This document shows, piece by piece, positions 34,385 to 46,760 of a DNA stretch of 64,000 nucleotides. Numbering within the stretch: the first letter of the stretch is position 1; every line of letters begins with the position of its first letter. The notes below the pieces were generated by a model that worked only from the letters and a program-made list of their open reading frames with translations, did not search any database and was not told where the DNA came from. The stretch is taken from assembly GCA_910574455.1 (NCBI GenBank), contig CAJSYZ010000007.1, positions 1,922,001 through 1,986,000 on the forward strand, in the 5' to 3' direction. The DNA comes from Trichaptum fuscoviolaceum. Its lineage: Eukaryota > Basidiomycota > Agaricomycetes > Hymenochaetales > Trichaptaceae. A program made the position numbers and the translations under genes.

Positions 34385-37107
34385 ATGGCAACAAATTCAA
34401 TCTCTCGTCTCTTCCGTACTCGCGGTCGGAGCGATAGCGTGCTAGGAGCAGCGCACACAATAGCGGAACTGACTACAGGTGTGACAGACATTCTTAACAT
34501 CCCCATAGCCTCGCATGCGGCCTCTTTGGTGCTGTCTCTTCTAGAGGTTGCGAAGGTGAGTAGTCAGTAGTAGTGATCGTCACGACACTCACAACATTGA
34601 TAGGGAGTTAAAGACAATGAAGATGCTCGAGTTCGCCTAGCTACCTCGACTGGTACCTACCTTCTTGGACTTCGCCCCTTCTTGACAAACGCCGACAATG
34701 CACCTCAAGCGCTGAAGCAGCATTTGGATGCCTTCGTCTTGTGCGTACAGTTCCATATGCTTAAGCGCACAATGTGAGCTCACTAGAGCATACAGGTCGT
34801 TATTGAGCCTGTCTAACGATTTGGAGATAATGAGGAAGAGAGGGCTACTCACGAAGATTTTTGGAAAGGATTATACCTCTACAAAATTGCTGGACCACGA
34901 AAGAGCCCTACGTGATGCATATAACTCATTGATGGTGAGTATGGGATGGAAGTAGTACTGCGAGCTTACTGATGGAGTATATATAGATGTGGACTGCACT
35001 GGACACAAACTTAGCAATTCGAATGAATTCTCTCCCTCCAACATCTCACGAAGAAAGCGCTGACCCTCACAAGGAACAAATGGATGATGTACTCTCCCCT
35101 TTTCGTCACGCTCTTGCAGCGTCACATTAACGCGGTTTATCTAGGTCCCCCGATTCAGTCTGGCAGAAGTAAGAACGATAGGCCTCCTAAACGGTGCCTC
35201 TGTCTTCTTTTCGGATGTGGAAGTCGGTGAGGTATGCGCCACCGGCCAACGGGTGATCGTGAAAAAGGTTGCGAACAAAAAGGTGAGGATGGTGATATTC
35301 GAGACGAAAGTTTCTTACTTTTGCTACAGGAACGAAACATCGAGGCAAAGGAATGGTATAGGCTCCGGTATGCAATTGTTCATGCTTATATTACACATTT
35401 AAACACCTTTGTAGGCATCCGAATCTACCACATATGATCGGGTGTTCAAACGACCGATCCAGAACACAGTTCATAATCTTCCACGACGATATGTCTTACA
35501 CATTGCGTCATACGGTACAGATCCGTAGTTTGGCGGCGTACCTACTAGACATAACTAGATCACAAGATGCATTTACAATATGTGACACATTAGTTGACTT
35601 CGTAAGTACATATCTTCATGTGATTCAAGAGGGGCCTATGAACCGTAACAAATAACAAAACCAGATAAACGATACCGTCGTGAGTGAATGTAGTTTGGAA
35701 ATTTCCCGTTTTATGGTTGACCGTGAGTCTAGGGGGCAATAAAACACATGCAGCAAATCCTGAACTTGGATGAAAATGAAGCTGCTGGCCTCGCTGAAGT
35801 ACGTGTTTCTTCCCTACTTGGATAGTTTATCATCGGTAATTTGTGTACAGATTTCGAAGTATACCATCAGTGCGGATGGGCGAATCATTTTCACTCCTCC
35901 ACTGCAGGATTTACCGAGATCGGGATATGGTGTCTCAAGCAGCGTATTTTGGACCCTCTTCCCAAATGTACGCAAACTACCAACTCTTCCTTTTTGTGTC
36001 TAGACCGAATTGGATCACTTAGGGCGTCAGCAAGCCGTTTATTCAAAAGTATTTTGCAGAGTTGGACAGTGTACCTACACATGGGATATCTGCAGAGGTC
36101 CTTGATATCGAGCAACTAGAGAAATGGTCTATCCTATACAGCGTTAGGGAGCAGTTGCGATCCTTGCCAAACGGTGTCGAAAAGCCGAGCCAATACATCA
36201 TACCCGATACACGCTGGGCGTATATTGATTACTCGGTCGACGTCAAGCCAGGCATTTTCGGTTTTCTGGTTCCTGGGAAAGAATGGGAATATAGTTTCCA
36301 GCCTGTCGGGAAAACTGCAATGGTCAACTCTGATCTTTTCTCGTATTCAACGGAACATTGGGTAAATGATCGTGATGATGCTACGTTTGCAGTCGTAAAT
36401 GAGAAGCCGATGATGTGAGTTCTAGATAGACCTTGGCCTATTTTGCTTTCATCTTACGAGCGCGATACAGGTGGAAACTTGATCGCCTAACAGACGATTG
36501 CATTTTCAGCCACGATTGCTACCAGAAACTGACACACCCTGTCCATCGGTCAAAGCGATTCCTCCAACTCAGTGCTCCAAGTGATTGCAATTCCGAGTCG
36601 GATAGACTGATATTTGGTACGTTGAATCCTCGATGCATATTTATGAATGTATCTTACTAGAAATGCAGCTGTCAATCTCTGGCGCTTTCGCCAGTATAAA
36701 TATACCCTCAACTCAGCCTCTTCTCTACTGCCCATCTCGTCGCTCGGAGAGGCTGTGATGGCTGATGTTTACGCCGAACTACAAGAGCCGGATACGGCCG
36801 AGCTGCGACTTAGCCACTGTGCTCCTGAACTCTGCCCCAAATTCTGTGGCCATGCCCTCGATAGTCGAACCAGTATCGAAAAGATGAAGTGAGTCGTTAA
36901 TTCACAATGCTGTTATGTTACTGATTGCCTTTCGTCAGGGATTATATGCGCATCGAATACGTCATGGTCCCCATGGACAGACAATCCATTATTATGGAAC
37001 CCAAAGGCAATCAGGTTAATGCTGCTCCCGAATGCAATGGATGTGAAGAACACCTACGCCTCATCGCGAAAGAGAAACGTAATCCTATATGGAAGGAATG
37101 GCCTTGA
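34385..37107 (+). CDS. MLKL-like helical domain plus kinase-like segment protein, copy 1
   Basis: Multi-exon gene with about a dozen short introns, roughly 600 residues. Exon 1 (34385..34555) and exons 2-4 code a helical N-terminus: VLGAAHTIAELTTGVTDILN, ASLVLSLLEVAKGVKDNEDA, RKRGLLTKIFGKDY, HERALRDAYNSL, MWTALDTN. This spacing resembles the MLKL_NTD/HeLo-type four-helix domain of fungal cell-death proteins. Next comes VFFSDVEVGEVCATGQRVIVKKV (kinase beta1-beta3-like, with a VKK), ERNIEAKEWYRLRHPNLPHM (alphaC-like) and FIIFHDD, but no HRD or DFG follows. Then a conserved C-terminal region: YTISADGRIIFTPPLQDLP, KPSQYIIPDTRWAYIDYSVD, a RSKRFLQLSAP block, RFRQYKY, CPKFCGHALDSR and RIEYVMVPMDR, ending EWP. 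The domain call is by pattern only. First of a same-strand array. Confidence 0.75.
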
Positions 37108-37439
37108 GGCGCTCCTCAGTACCGAATCTCTCGTTCAAAACACACATGTAACATTATTCCATTCTATGTATTTATGGAGACTTGACTCTTATGATGGCCT
37201 CATATGTATTTCTGTCAATCTAAATTATGATGGTTTATAAATTATGGAACAAATAGTATGTTTTCGGATTTCGGTCTAGTAGCGTGGGAAATTTCGGTTT
37301 TGTTCAACTTTAAGTTAAACTCCGTCCGGCGATGATTCTCAGCAAGCTTACTATTCCTACCGTATAGAGTCTACTATAGACAGAAAACCAGTGCCCAAGG
37401 GCCGCTACTGAACTGTCATCTTGTCTCCGCTGGCAGATT

Positions 37440-37600
37440 GGCGCGCTTATCTATTGCTAGCGATTACTCTTGACCAAAGTAACGCTCAATCCTCAGCATT
37501 GACTGTTCCCATATGGAACTCAAGATAAACTACACGACTCTCAGCAGCTCAACTTCGCCAGTACGACCTCAGTTAGTTTCTTTGGTCCTGATCGTCAGCG
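37440..37600 (+). repeat. Upstream block of tandem family, copy before gene 2
   Basis: Counterpart of 33290..33470. Both lie a few hundred bases before the ATG of a family member. Confidence 0.55.
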
Positions 37601-37767
37601 AGACCATCGTGCATCAAGTGCAGCGCTTGTGGGGATAGGGTGCTGATCGAGTCCTTGAGGCTATTTAGAGAATGCTGTTCAGGGCACTGGCTTGAGATCA
37701 TATATATATGTTAATCAATACTTGACTCGTTCCCCTCTGTTGCAGTCTCCCGCCACCACGGTTGAGC

Positions 37768-40451
37768 ATGTCGACATCACTCGCATCTCGTCCTTCGCGC
37801 TTTCGGGTCCGAAGCGACACCGTGTTCGAAGCAGTGCACACCATTGCACAATTGGCAAAAGATGTAGCAGACATTGCCAACGTCCCATTTGCTTCACAGG
37901 TGGTCTCCCTAGTACTGTCAATGTTAGAGATCGCCAAGGTGAGTCGGTTCATCTTTTCATGTATTTTCCTGCAGCCTAACTTGCAATCAGGGAGTGCAGG
38001 ACAATAATGACGCGCGCGTGCGCCTAGCTACCACCGCGGCTACCTATCTCATTGAGCTCAGGCCCATCCTTAATTCTCAAGGCGCTTTAGACGAAATATC
38101 TCCAGAACTGAGGATGCGGTTGGACAGATTTCATCAGTAAGCCGTTCGTATGTATACAACAACTTGAACGCATTTAAACTGGTGTTTCAGGTTGCTGCTC
38201 GACTCCAGAGACTATCTAGAGGCAGTGAAGAAGAGAAGCATATTAAGGCACGTGTTCGGAAAGGCCCGCATCTCTGCCAGACTGCTAGAGCTCGAAAAGG
38301 CTCTACAGGATTCATATAACGCTTTATTGGTGAGAGACGGTCAAGCAATGTATCCATTCGCTGTTTGATGAGGTTGCATCCAGATGTGGACCGTTGCAAA
38401 TACATATATTATTGTTCGGAAAGCTGAAAAAGACACAGATGTAGATGTACGTTCAATCCGTCGTCTACCCTGACTCTCTCTCTTCTTACTTTACGCGCAG
38501 ATTCCCCAGTATGACCAAGCGCAGGTGATTCTGAAGGGCTCCCTTAAATCCGATGAAGGATTCTTCTCCAATTTGGATTTCGCCGATGTCATTGCGAATG
38601 GAACTTGTCAGCCAGTGCTCGTAAAACGCTTCGCGAATGAGACAGTGAGCATATCGGTATCCAAGTTAGAACAGCTTTAAACATATCTCAGGAAAGAGAT
38701 AAAGAGGCGAGAAAATGGCGAAAGCTATGGTATTTGCTTTGTTTTTCGACTCGCTCTTGTCTAAATCGTCAAATAGGCATGCAAACCTTCCGCAGCTGAC
38801 TGGGCGTTCAAGCGATCGATCTCCAATACAGTTCATCCTTTTCTATGATACATATGTGTTACGGAATACGGGTCAATTGCGAAGTATAGCTGCGTTTCTA
38901 CTGGAGATGACCAAATCAGAAGATGTATTTACTATGGTTGATAAGATGGTTGATTTTGTGAGTATCTCCTTGGACTTCAGGATGTTAGGTTGGCAATCAG
39001 TATTGACAAAGCGTCTGACAGCTCAACGATGCCATCGTGAGTAAGGCGGCAAAGTTACCAGCTTATCTCTGAGTCTGAGTCTGCTTGCAGTCAGCAGTAA
39101 GACACATGCAAGCAATGCTAAATCTCGACGAAAATGAAACCGCAGACCTTGCTTGGGTGCGCAGTAGCCATTTTTGTCACAATCTGCCAACTGACGATGA
39201 TTCGCTGGCAGATCACGAAGTACTCTATCAGCTGCTACGGGCGGATTGTTGTCGTTCCTCCTCTTCAGGATCTATCGAAATTCGGTGATGGCGTCTCCAA
39301 TAGTATCTACAGCAGGCTGATTCCATCGCTCGTACGTTGTCTAATTGTGACCTCTATTAGTCTGACATGAGTGTTATAACTTAGGGCACGAGCGAGGCAT
39401 CTATGAGAAAATATCTTAGGACCTTGGACAGCGTACCCGCACACTCTGCACTCACAACGGGACTCAATGAGGAACATTTGGACAAATGGTCGTCTTTAAA
39501 TTCCATTACGGAACAGCTTCATTTCTCGCCTAAGGGGATAGAGAAACCACGACAATACGTCATGCCTGAAACGCGGTGGGCATTGATTGACTATTCCGTC
39601 GACATTAAACCAGGCGATTTCGGCATACTCGTTCCTGGACAAGAACATGAGTACGCCTTCCAAACACTAGGCAACTCTGTAGCCAGCAATTCCGTCCTGT
39701 TTTCGCATCAATCATGGTATCGGTTTTATGACCGCGATGTAGTTGACTTCGAGGTAGTATGTGACCATCCTATGACGTGAGTTCTGGAGATTGATTAGCT
39801 TTCTGCTGACATAGTTATTGGTCCAGATGGGGACTCGATCGATTGACAGATGGTTCTGTCTTTACTCTCCGACGGGCTCAAAGGCTTGTATATAGCGTAC
39901 ATCGGTCGAAGCAATTCCTCCAACTGAGCGTTCCTAACGATTGTGAAGTGGACGAGCTGCATTTTAGTAAGTTTAAACTCTGACTGCTCAGTTGCAGATC
40001 TGAAACGAGCTACACTTAGTCGCCTACACCCAACGCTGTCACAATTATAAATACGCGCTCAAATCAGACGACTCTTCAAAGGGAGAGGTCCAGGTCGCTA
40101 CCATCTTCGCCGAATTGCAGAATTTGGACGAGGATGAGCTGCGCTTTAGCCACTGCGTGCCTGGCGACTGTCCTCATGCCTATGATTGTCCTCTGGATAG
40201 TCGAGTCAGCCTATGGAAAAACAAGTGAGTACTAGTTTGGTGGAGTCCTGCTGTAACTCAACTGTTACAGTGAATTCATGCGTATCGAATATGCCACCGT
40301 TCCGGTTAAGAGAAAAACTATGAGTCTCAAATCATCTGTGAAGAGGTTTGAAGACAAAATTGGGTCGGGGCTTTTCGCGCACTGGGAGTATGAGTCCACC
40401 CTTCAGGGCCGGACCCACAATGAAGAGTGGTTTTGGCCGGAATGGTTTTAA
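37768..40451 (+). CDS. MLKL-like helical domain plus kinase-like segment protein, copy 2
   Basis: Same exon plan as copy 1. Starts MSTSLASRPSRFRVRSDTVF. Helical domain: AVHTIAQLAKDVADIANVPF, VSLVLSMLEIAK, LKKRSILRHVFGKA-like, LEKALQDSYNALL. Kinase-like part: GTCQPVLVKRFANET, then a charged helix ending in WHANLPQLTG and FILFYD; here beta3-like VLVKR keeps the Lys. C-terminal part: YSISCYGRIVVVPPLQDLSK, KPRQYVMPETRWALIDYSVD, HRSKQFLQLSVP, CPHAYDCPLDSRV, RIEYATVPVKR, ending WPEWF. The final exon is longer than in the sister copies and ends at the TAA at 40449..40451. The frame looks intact throughout, though splice sites in the middle were not all checked. Confidence 0.7.
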
Positions 40452-42330
40452 GGATTGTGAAACTCTCTTGTCGACTCGAGTTGGTCGTATAATTATATAT
40501 AATTTGTCAAATAACCCTAGCAAACCTCTGCAATGAACACACATTTTTTTCTTGTTTTTTTTGCGAAGTAGAACTTCTGTGTGTGCTTCACTACAAACCT
40601 TTGAAGCTTCATCTTGCTGACAGCGTCTTTAGTTTTCTCTCTCTCAAGATGGCTGACTCGCACAAGTGTGACTGACCACTCGACTCAAATCACTGGGAAT
40701 GAAGCGTGGGAACTTGAAACACTGGCATGCTCCGAGCCTGAGTCCGGCGTAGTACATAGTAACTGATTCAAGATGGTCGTTGTCCTTCCTCTGTCCGAAC
40801 TCCAGCTGCAACTTGAACCTTCAAGCTTCGAATTCTGACATATGCGCCGTTGCTCCTCAGTTGCTCGCATACATTTGGTGGTAAATCGCTTGCTTCTACA
40901 ATATAAAGTTGCCTGGACTATTGAAGAGTTTGAAAACCTGGTTTGCTGGACACCTATTTCCAACAGCTGGTTCAACATCGTGAAGGGCTTCTTTTGCGCT
41001 GGCGGACTTCTATGGACAGGCGCACTCCAAATGGAGTCTAGCGACGGTATTCTATGTAGTAAATCGCCCCCAAACATCCCAGGTCCCAAGTCAGGAATTA
41101 CATCGACGTTCTGACCTTGCCCTCCGCATGCCAAGTCCTGCTAACCGAGGAACCCGAGATTGATAGTGTTATCCTACTTATACATGCTGTTCTCTCAATT
41201 CATCGCGTCAGGCAAGATCATCCAAGGTACATCATTCAAGCGCTTGCAAACCCCAGCCTACACAATATACAGAGGTCCATCATCAATGGCCTGTGAGTGG
41301 TTCTAGTTCACTCTATCAAAGCTCACGAATTCATTAACGAAGCCTCAACAATATCACTTCGGCATACTGTCCGCGCCTACGTTGATTGCTGTCATGATCG
41401 GGCCCCACCCAAGAGCATATGGAGATTTCGGGACTTTGATCGGGTTCGATGGCTGGGAGGAATTGAAGTTTGCTTCGGAGTGACGAAGCCTTCTTTACTT
41501 GTGAGTGACGGAAATGCACATGGTGAGAAGGCTGGGTGACTCCCATGAAAGCCAAAACCAGAAACGAAAGCTGTAACCAGAAACAGAGCTAGTGAGTACC
41601 CGTCTGAATGTTGTTGCGGATACAATACTTATACATAAGTATCTTATACTTTGCCTACGTGCGTGATGCAAGACGTACAGCGGGGCTAACTATGTGTCCG
41701 TGTGAGGCTTGCCAGGAACTCATTTTCAAAAGCTATCTTCTTGTGGCAACGCCGCGGCCGGTATTTACATTGTCTTCAGCTGTCAGGCAGATGCAGAATT
41801 TCGCGCCTTCTATCTGATCGCCTCTAGAACCTCCCTTGTTGTCCCTCGCGATGAAGCTCCAGGCTGTTTCTTGGCTTGGCGATGCTCCCCAGGGGAAAGT
41901 CAAGCGCCGTGGCTCTTGTATGTTCAGCAGTCGGCCATTTCACTAGCTTTCGATGGCAGATTGGCGCGTAGTCCTATTGTTAGCAATCGGACGATGTGTG
42001 GTAAAACAGTATATGCTATCTATTGAGGAAACATCTTAATCCAGTTTATGGACTCTGCTAAGAATATGAAGCAACAGCATGCTGGCAAACTAGCAGTGTA
42101 CTATCTCGCCGTAACTTTACAACTGTGGTTCAGGGCGTTTCTTCAGCTAGTGTTTGCTCTGATCTTGCGTACAGGAACGAACTGTCTCAGGGAAACGCTC
42201 GTCCTGGTGCTATTACGATATGAGTGCGCCAATGGACTCCGGCCACTGGCTCTAGCCTGCACATGCACGAGACTATAAGTATCGAGTACGTTGTGTCCTT
42301 AATATTGCTCAACATCCCTCCCTTCTTATC
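40452..42330. other. Spacer between copies 2 and 3 with duplicated segments
   Basis: No supported gene. Parts recur before the pseudogene copy: 41416..41545 resembles 45695..45830, and 40790..41000 resembles 45335..45470. A TGGCAGATTGGCGCG piece at about 41954 recurs at about 37432. Confidence 0.5.
41416..41545 (+). repeat. Segmental duplicate of 45695..45830
   Basis: Shares stretches such as GTGAGTGACGGAAA and GTTTGCTTCGG, with many small differences. Evidence that the pseudogene was copied together with upstream sequence. Confidence 0.6.
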
Positions 42331-45057
42331 ATGCTGAAAAACTCAGCTGCGTCTGCTTTGCCACGGCCACTACGCACTCGCACCCAGAGTGACAACGTGC
42401 TTGAAGCAGCACGGACAGTTACGCAGTTAACTAAAGATGCCACAGGATTTGCCTGTGTTCCGATAGCTTCTCAGGCCGCCTCGTTGATGCAGTCTCTTCT
42501 GGAAGTTGCGAAAGTGAGTACCAATTGGACTATGCACAACACCCCTTCTATGCTAAATTTGATCGACGAGAATAGGACGTCAAGGACAATGAAGATGCCT
42601 GCGATCGCTTGACTAAATCGGCTGAAACCTATTTCACCCGACTTAGACCTTTCTTAGTGGATTCTGACAAGGATCCTGAGGCCCTGGAGAAAGAGCTCTC
42701 TGACTTCAATGCGTATGTTAACCTTCTCTTCATGATTAGGCCAAGCTGACATGATGTGTAAGATGCCTAGCGGATTTCTTAAACGACTTGCAAGCTATGA
42801 AGAAGAGAAGCCTACTAAAACGTATCTGGAACAAGAGTCGTATCGCAACGAGGCTGCTTGATCATGAAAAGACTTTGCAGACGTTATGCAACACACTATT
42901 AGTGAGAAAAATATTTAGAATGTCAAACTCGGCACTTTCTAAATTGAAGTTGTGAAGCTATCGCTAGCATTGGATACGAACAGGCTTGTTCGAGAGAGTG
43001 AACAACTTGATGCCCGAGAGGAAGAAAACGCTGATTATTTTGAAGATGTATTCCTTCTTATGTTCTATCTTGGACTTCTCTGAACCATTATACGCAGGTC
43101 GTTAAGTACAACCAGGCGGAAATTAGAATAGACGGTCGACTCAAAAACGCCACTGCTTTCTTCGCTGATGCAGAGCTTGGTGAGATCTGCTCTACTGGTC
43201 AGCGAGTCATAGTGAAGAAAGTTGCTCACAATACGGTAAGAGTTATGATTTTAAAATGGACTCCTTCTAACTCAAACCATAGGAGCGAGATCAGGATGTG
43301 AAGATATGGCGGAAATTATGGTAAATCAATTTCTTGCTATTCGCCTACGTCTAATACCTTAACCAGGCATGCGAATCTCCCGCACCTGATGGGTTGCTCC
43401 AAAACCCAATCAAACACGCAGTTCATTCTGTTCTATGACGATATGTCTTTTGCGGCTTCGCGTACGTCGCAGTTGCGCAGTTTAGCGGCATTCGTGTTAG
43501 ACACGTTCAGAACGCAAGACGTTTTTTCGATCATTGATATGTTAGTAGATTTTGTGAGTGTGTTTTGAAACCATCGCAAGTCTGAGGACTAATGGAGAGA
43601 GCGCGGATAGGTAAATGATGCTGTCGTGAGTAATATGGCGACGACAACATGTCATTCATTGATCGGACCCGCAGTCTGCTATAAGGTACATGCAAGTGCA
43701 GTTGGATTTAGATGAGAATCAGACAGCCGGTCTTGCCAAGGTTCTTTTCTTCCATCTGTTTTAATCTATTAAATGCGATTTGTTAGTAGATCACAAGCTA
43801 TACCGTTGGCTCTAATGGGCGCGTTATAGTCACGCCCCCGCTCCAGGAGTTGAATAAACTAGGATATGGTGTCCTCTCAACAATCGCCTGGACTTTACTT
43901 CCTAGCAGTGTGCGTGCACATAATATCTTCTTTTTCGTATCTGACATCGGATAATTAGGGTGAGAGTAGCACTTCCATGAGGGGCTATTTCGCTGGTCTG
44001 GACAGTGTCCTCCCGACATCATTTGCGGAGGTTCTCGATTCCGAGTCGCTAACCAAATGGTCCTTACTGTACAGCATCAGAACACATGTGCGCTTTATGC
44101 CTGATGGTGCAGAGAAGCCGGAACAGTATTTAACGCCTGAATCCCGTTGGGCATGGGTTGACTCTTTAGAGGACGTCAAACCAGGTTATTACGGGCTTCT
44201 CGAACCGGGAAAAATAAGAGAATACGCGTTTCGACGGGTGGGAGGAACTGCAACGCGCGGTTCTTCTCTGTTTGCATTTGAGTCCTCGCATCGAATGTAT
44301 GACAGGGATGAGGTGGACTTCGAGATGGTCTGTGAGAAGCCAATAACGTACGTTCTGCCATTTTCTTCCATGTTACATTGACAACTTAATGCGATGCAGA
44401 TGGGGACTCTATAAGCTTCCAGAAAAGTGCATCATCAGACATCAACACGATCAAAAGTTGACTCTTAATATACACAAGTCGAAGCGATTTCTCCAACTTA
44501 GTGCTCCAAAGACGCGCGAAGCGGATGAACTGATATTTGGTGGGGTTAACTACTATGATGTGCTGATTTAGATCTAACTACTTTCCACACTAGTCGTCCG
44601 TAGTCAGCACTTTCACTTCTACGAGTGTGCTCTTGGATCGGATAAACCCAGTGTTTCATCTGCTAAGAGGCAGATCAATGAAATCTACGCTGAGCTGCAA
44701 GATCTGGACAACGGGGGGTTCAGATTCAGCCAGTATGCTCCTGGTTATCGTCCTGATAACTGTGAGCCGACCTTCGATGGGCAAGTTAGTGCTGAAAAAT
44801 ACCAGTGAGTCTTTGTAATGTGTTGGTATAAAGTATCTTATCGAAGCTTCAGCGAATATATGCGCATCGAGTATGTCACTGTACCTATACGGAGTAGGGC
44901 GAAGATAGGGGAACCTCAGCAGGTATCAATGGCAATGGATACAACCAATAAGGTATTGCCCTTTAAGTATAAGGAATATGAATCGATCGTACAGCGCCGT
45001 ATCTCGCGGGACAATTACATACAACCATCAAGTCATAGGGAATGGCCTCAGATTTGA
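42331..45057 (+). CDS. MLKL-like helical domain plus kinase-like segment protein, copy 3
   Basis: Starts MLKNSAASALPRPLRTRTQS. Helical domain: NVLEAARTVTQLTKDATGF, ASLMQSLLEVAK, then spliced DVKDNEDACDRLTKSAETYF, KKRSLLKRIWNKSR, HEKTLQTLCNTLL, LSLALDTNRLVRE. Kinase-like part: FFADAELGEICSTGQRVIVK, ERDQDVKIWRKLW, HANLPHLMGCS, FILFYDD. C-terminal part: YTVGSNGRVIVTPPLQELNK, KPEQYLTPESRWAWVDSLED, KSKRFLQLSAP-like, then after an intron VVRSQHFHFYECALGSD, YAPGYRPDNCEPTFDG, RIEYVTVPIR. Ends EWPQI, two residues beyond the usual EWP. All junctions I followed kept the frame. It is the closest relative of the truncated copy at 45795..46760. Confidence 0.75.
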
Positions 45058-45794
45058 TGCTTTCTTTCCACCTGTTCAGGTGTCATAATTATGCGACTAT
45101 CGTCCCTATGTACTTGAATGGTGTTTAAGGAACCGTAGAGTAGTATCCTGTGTACGCACCTAAGACATGTGGACAGTTAGCAAATATCAATGTTGTTATT
45201 TATCTCAAACATTAACGATTCAGTACTTCCTACTAAAATCCGAATCTTGCCCTACTCTCATGCAGAATCTTAAAGGGGGGGGGGGGGTTACTAGTAGTAG
45301 TAGCCCACCGGCTGTCGGTAATAAATAAAGTACCCGGGGACCAACTTGAACTTCAACTTGAAGTTGAAGAAGGATCCATTCAGTCTCGCGTTCGTGCCAC
45401 GATCCAAGCTTCATCTCGTCTTGCTTGGCACAAATTCCCAGCAGCTGATTCAACACCGTACTGACTCGGACCGTGCGCACATGCTAGTAGCTAGTGGAAC
45501 TCTTTCACGCCTGTGGCCTTTTCTGAGCGAGCGTATTCAGAACGGAGTTTGGTGAAAGATCCCATGTCAGGTCCTGCTGTCTAAGGAACCTGAGTCATCG
45601 CAAGTGTTATCCATATCGTACATTCAGTACGCGATCGCGACATATGAGACCATCAAAGGCATATCATTCTGGCGCTTGGGACTCTGACACGATCGATCCC
45701 GTATGGAGGTTTCGAGACGTTGATCCGGTTCAATGCTTGAGATGAAATCAAGTTTGCTTCGGGGTAGCAAAGCCTTCTTATCTTGTGAGTGACG
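45058..45794. other. Spacer before the pseudogene copy
   Basis: Mostly duplicated from the spacer before copy 3, plus a 13-base G run. No gene seen. Confidence 0.4.
45275..45287. repeat. Poly-G tract (13 G)
   Basis: Single homopolymer run, G-quadruplex-prone or an assembly-length uncertainty. Confidence 0.85.
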
Positions 45795-46760
45795 GAAAGC
45801 AAAATGTTATGAAGTCTGGGTCACTGGATGACTTGCAAGAACGTTGGAATCACACCCAGAGTGACAACGTGCTTGAAACAGCGCGGTCAGTTACGCAGTT
45901 AACTAACGTTTGTGACAGGATTCGTCTTTGTTCCAATAGCTTCTCGGATTGCCTCGCTGATGCAGTCTCTTCTGGATGTTGCGAAAGTGAGTACCATCTT
46001 GGATCATGCATAACTTGCACTCTCATCCAAACGTTTGTCCATGAGAATAGGAAGTCAAGGACAGTGAAGATACCTACGATTGGTCTGCTAGTAGTCGGCT
46101 GAAACCTACTTCACCCGACTCCGTCCTTTCTTAAAGTGAATTCTGACAAGGATCATGAGGCGCTTGAGAAAGGGCTCTATCTCAATGAGTATGTTGATTC
46201 TTTTCTTCATAATTAGGCCAAGCTGACATGATGTGTTGGATACCTAGCGGTTTTCTCTAAACGACTTGCAAGCAATGAAGAAGAGAAGCCTACTGAAACG
46301 TTTTTGGAATGAGATTCGTACCACATCGAGGTTACTTGAGCATGAAAAGACTCTGCAGACCTTATACAAAATACTACTGGTAAGTAAATGTATTAGAACG
46401 TTACACTCGTCACTTTCAAAATAAAGCTTTGAAGGTATCGCTAGCATTGGACACGTACAAACTTGTTCGAGAGAGTGGACAAGATGTTCCCCGAAAGGAA
46501 GAAAATGCTGATCATTTTGACGATGTATTCCTTCTTTTGTTAGATCTCTTGGACTTCTCTGAACCATTACTCGCAGGTCTCTAAGTACAGCCAGGCGGAA
46601 ATAAGAATAGACGGTCGAGTTAAAGTGCCCCACTGATGCAGGATTTGGTGAGATCTATGTCACTGGTCATTCTGAAAGGGTCGCCTTCTGACTCAATACC
46701 GTAGGAGAGAGTTCAGGATGTAGAGATATGGTGAATGGGGTGCTCCAAAACCCATTCCCT
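45795..46760 (+). pseudogene. MLKL-like family, copy 4, truncated and frameshifted
   Basis: Follows copy 3 closely at DNA level (HTQSDNVLE.ARSVTQLT, then VPIASRIASLMQSLL in a shifted frame, LKRFWNEIRTTSRLL, HEKTLQTLY, VSLALDTYKLVRESG), but indels break the reading frame in exon 1 and again near 46085. Similarity stops near 46760, at the place matching MGCSKTQS in copy 3, so the C-terminal half is absent. Part of the kinase-like exon (GEICSTGQRVI) is decayed near 46645. Confidence 0.8.
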
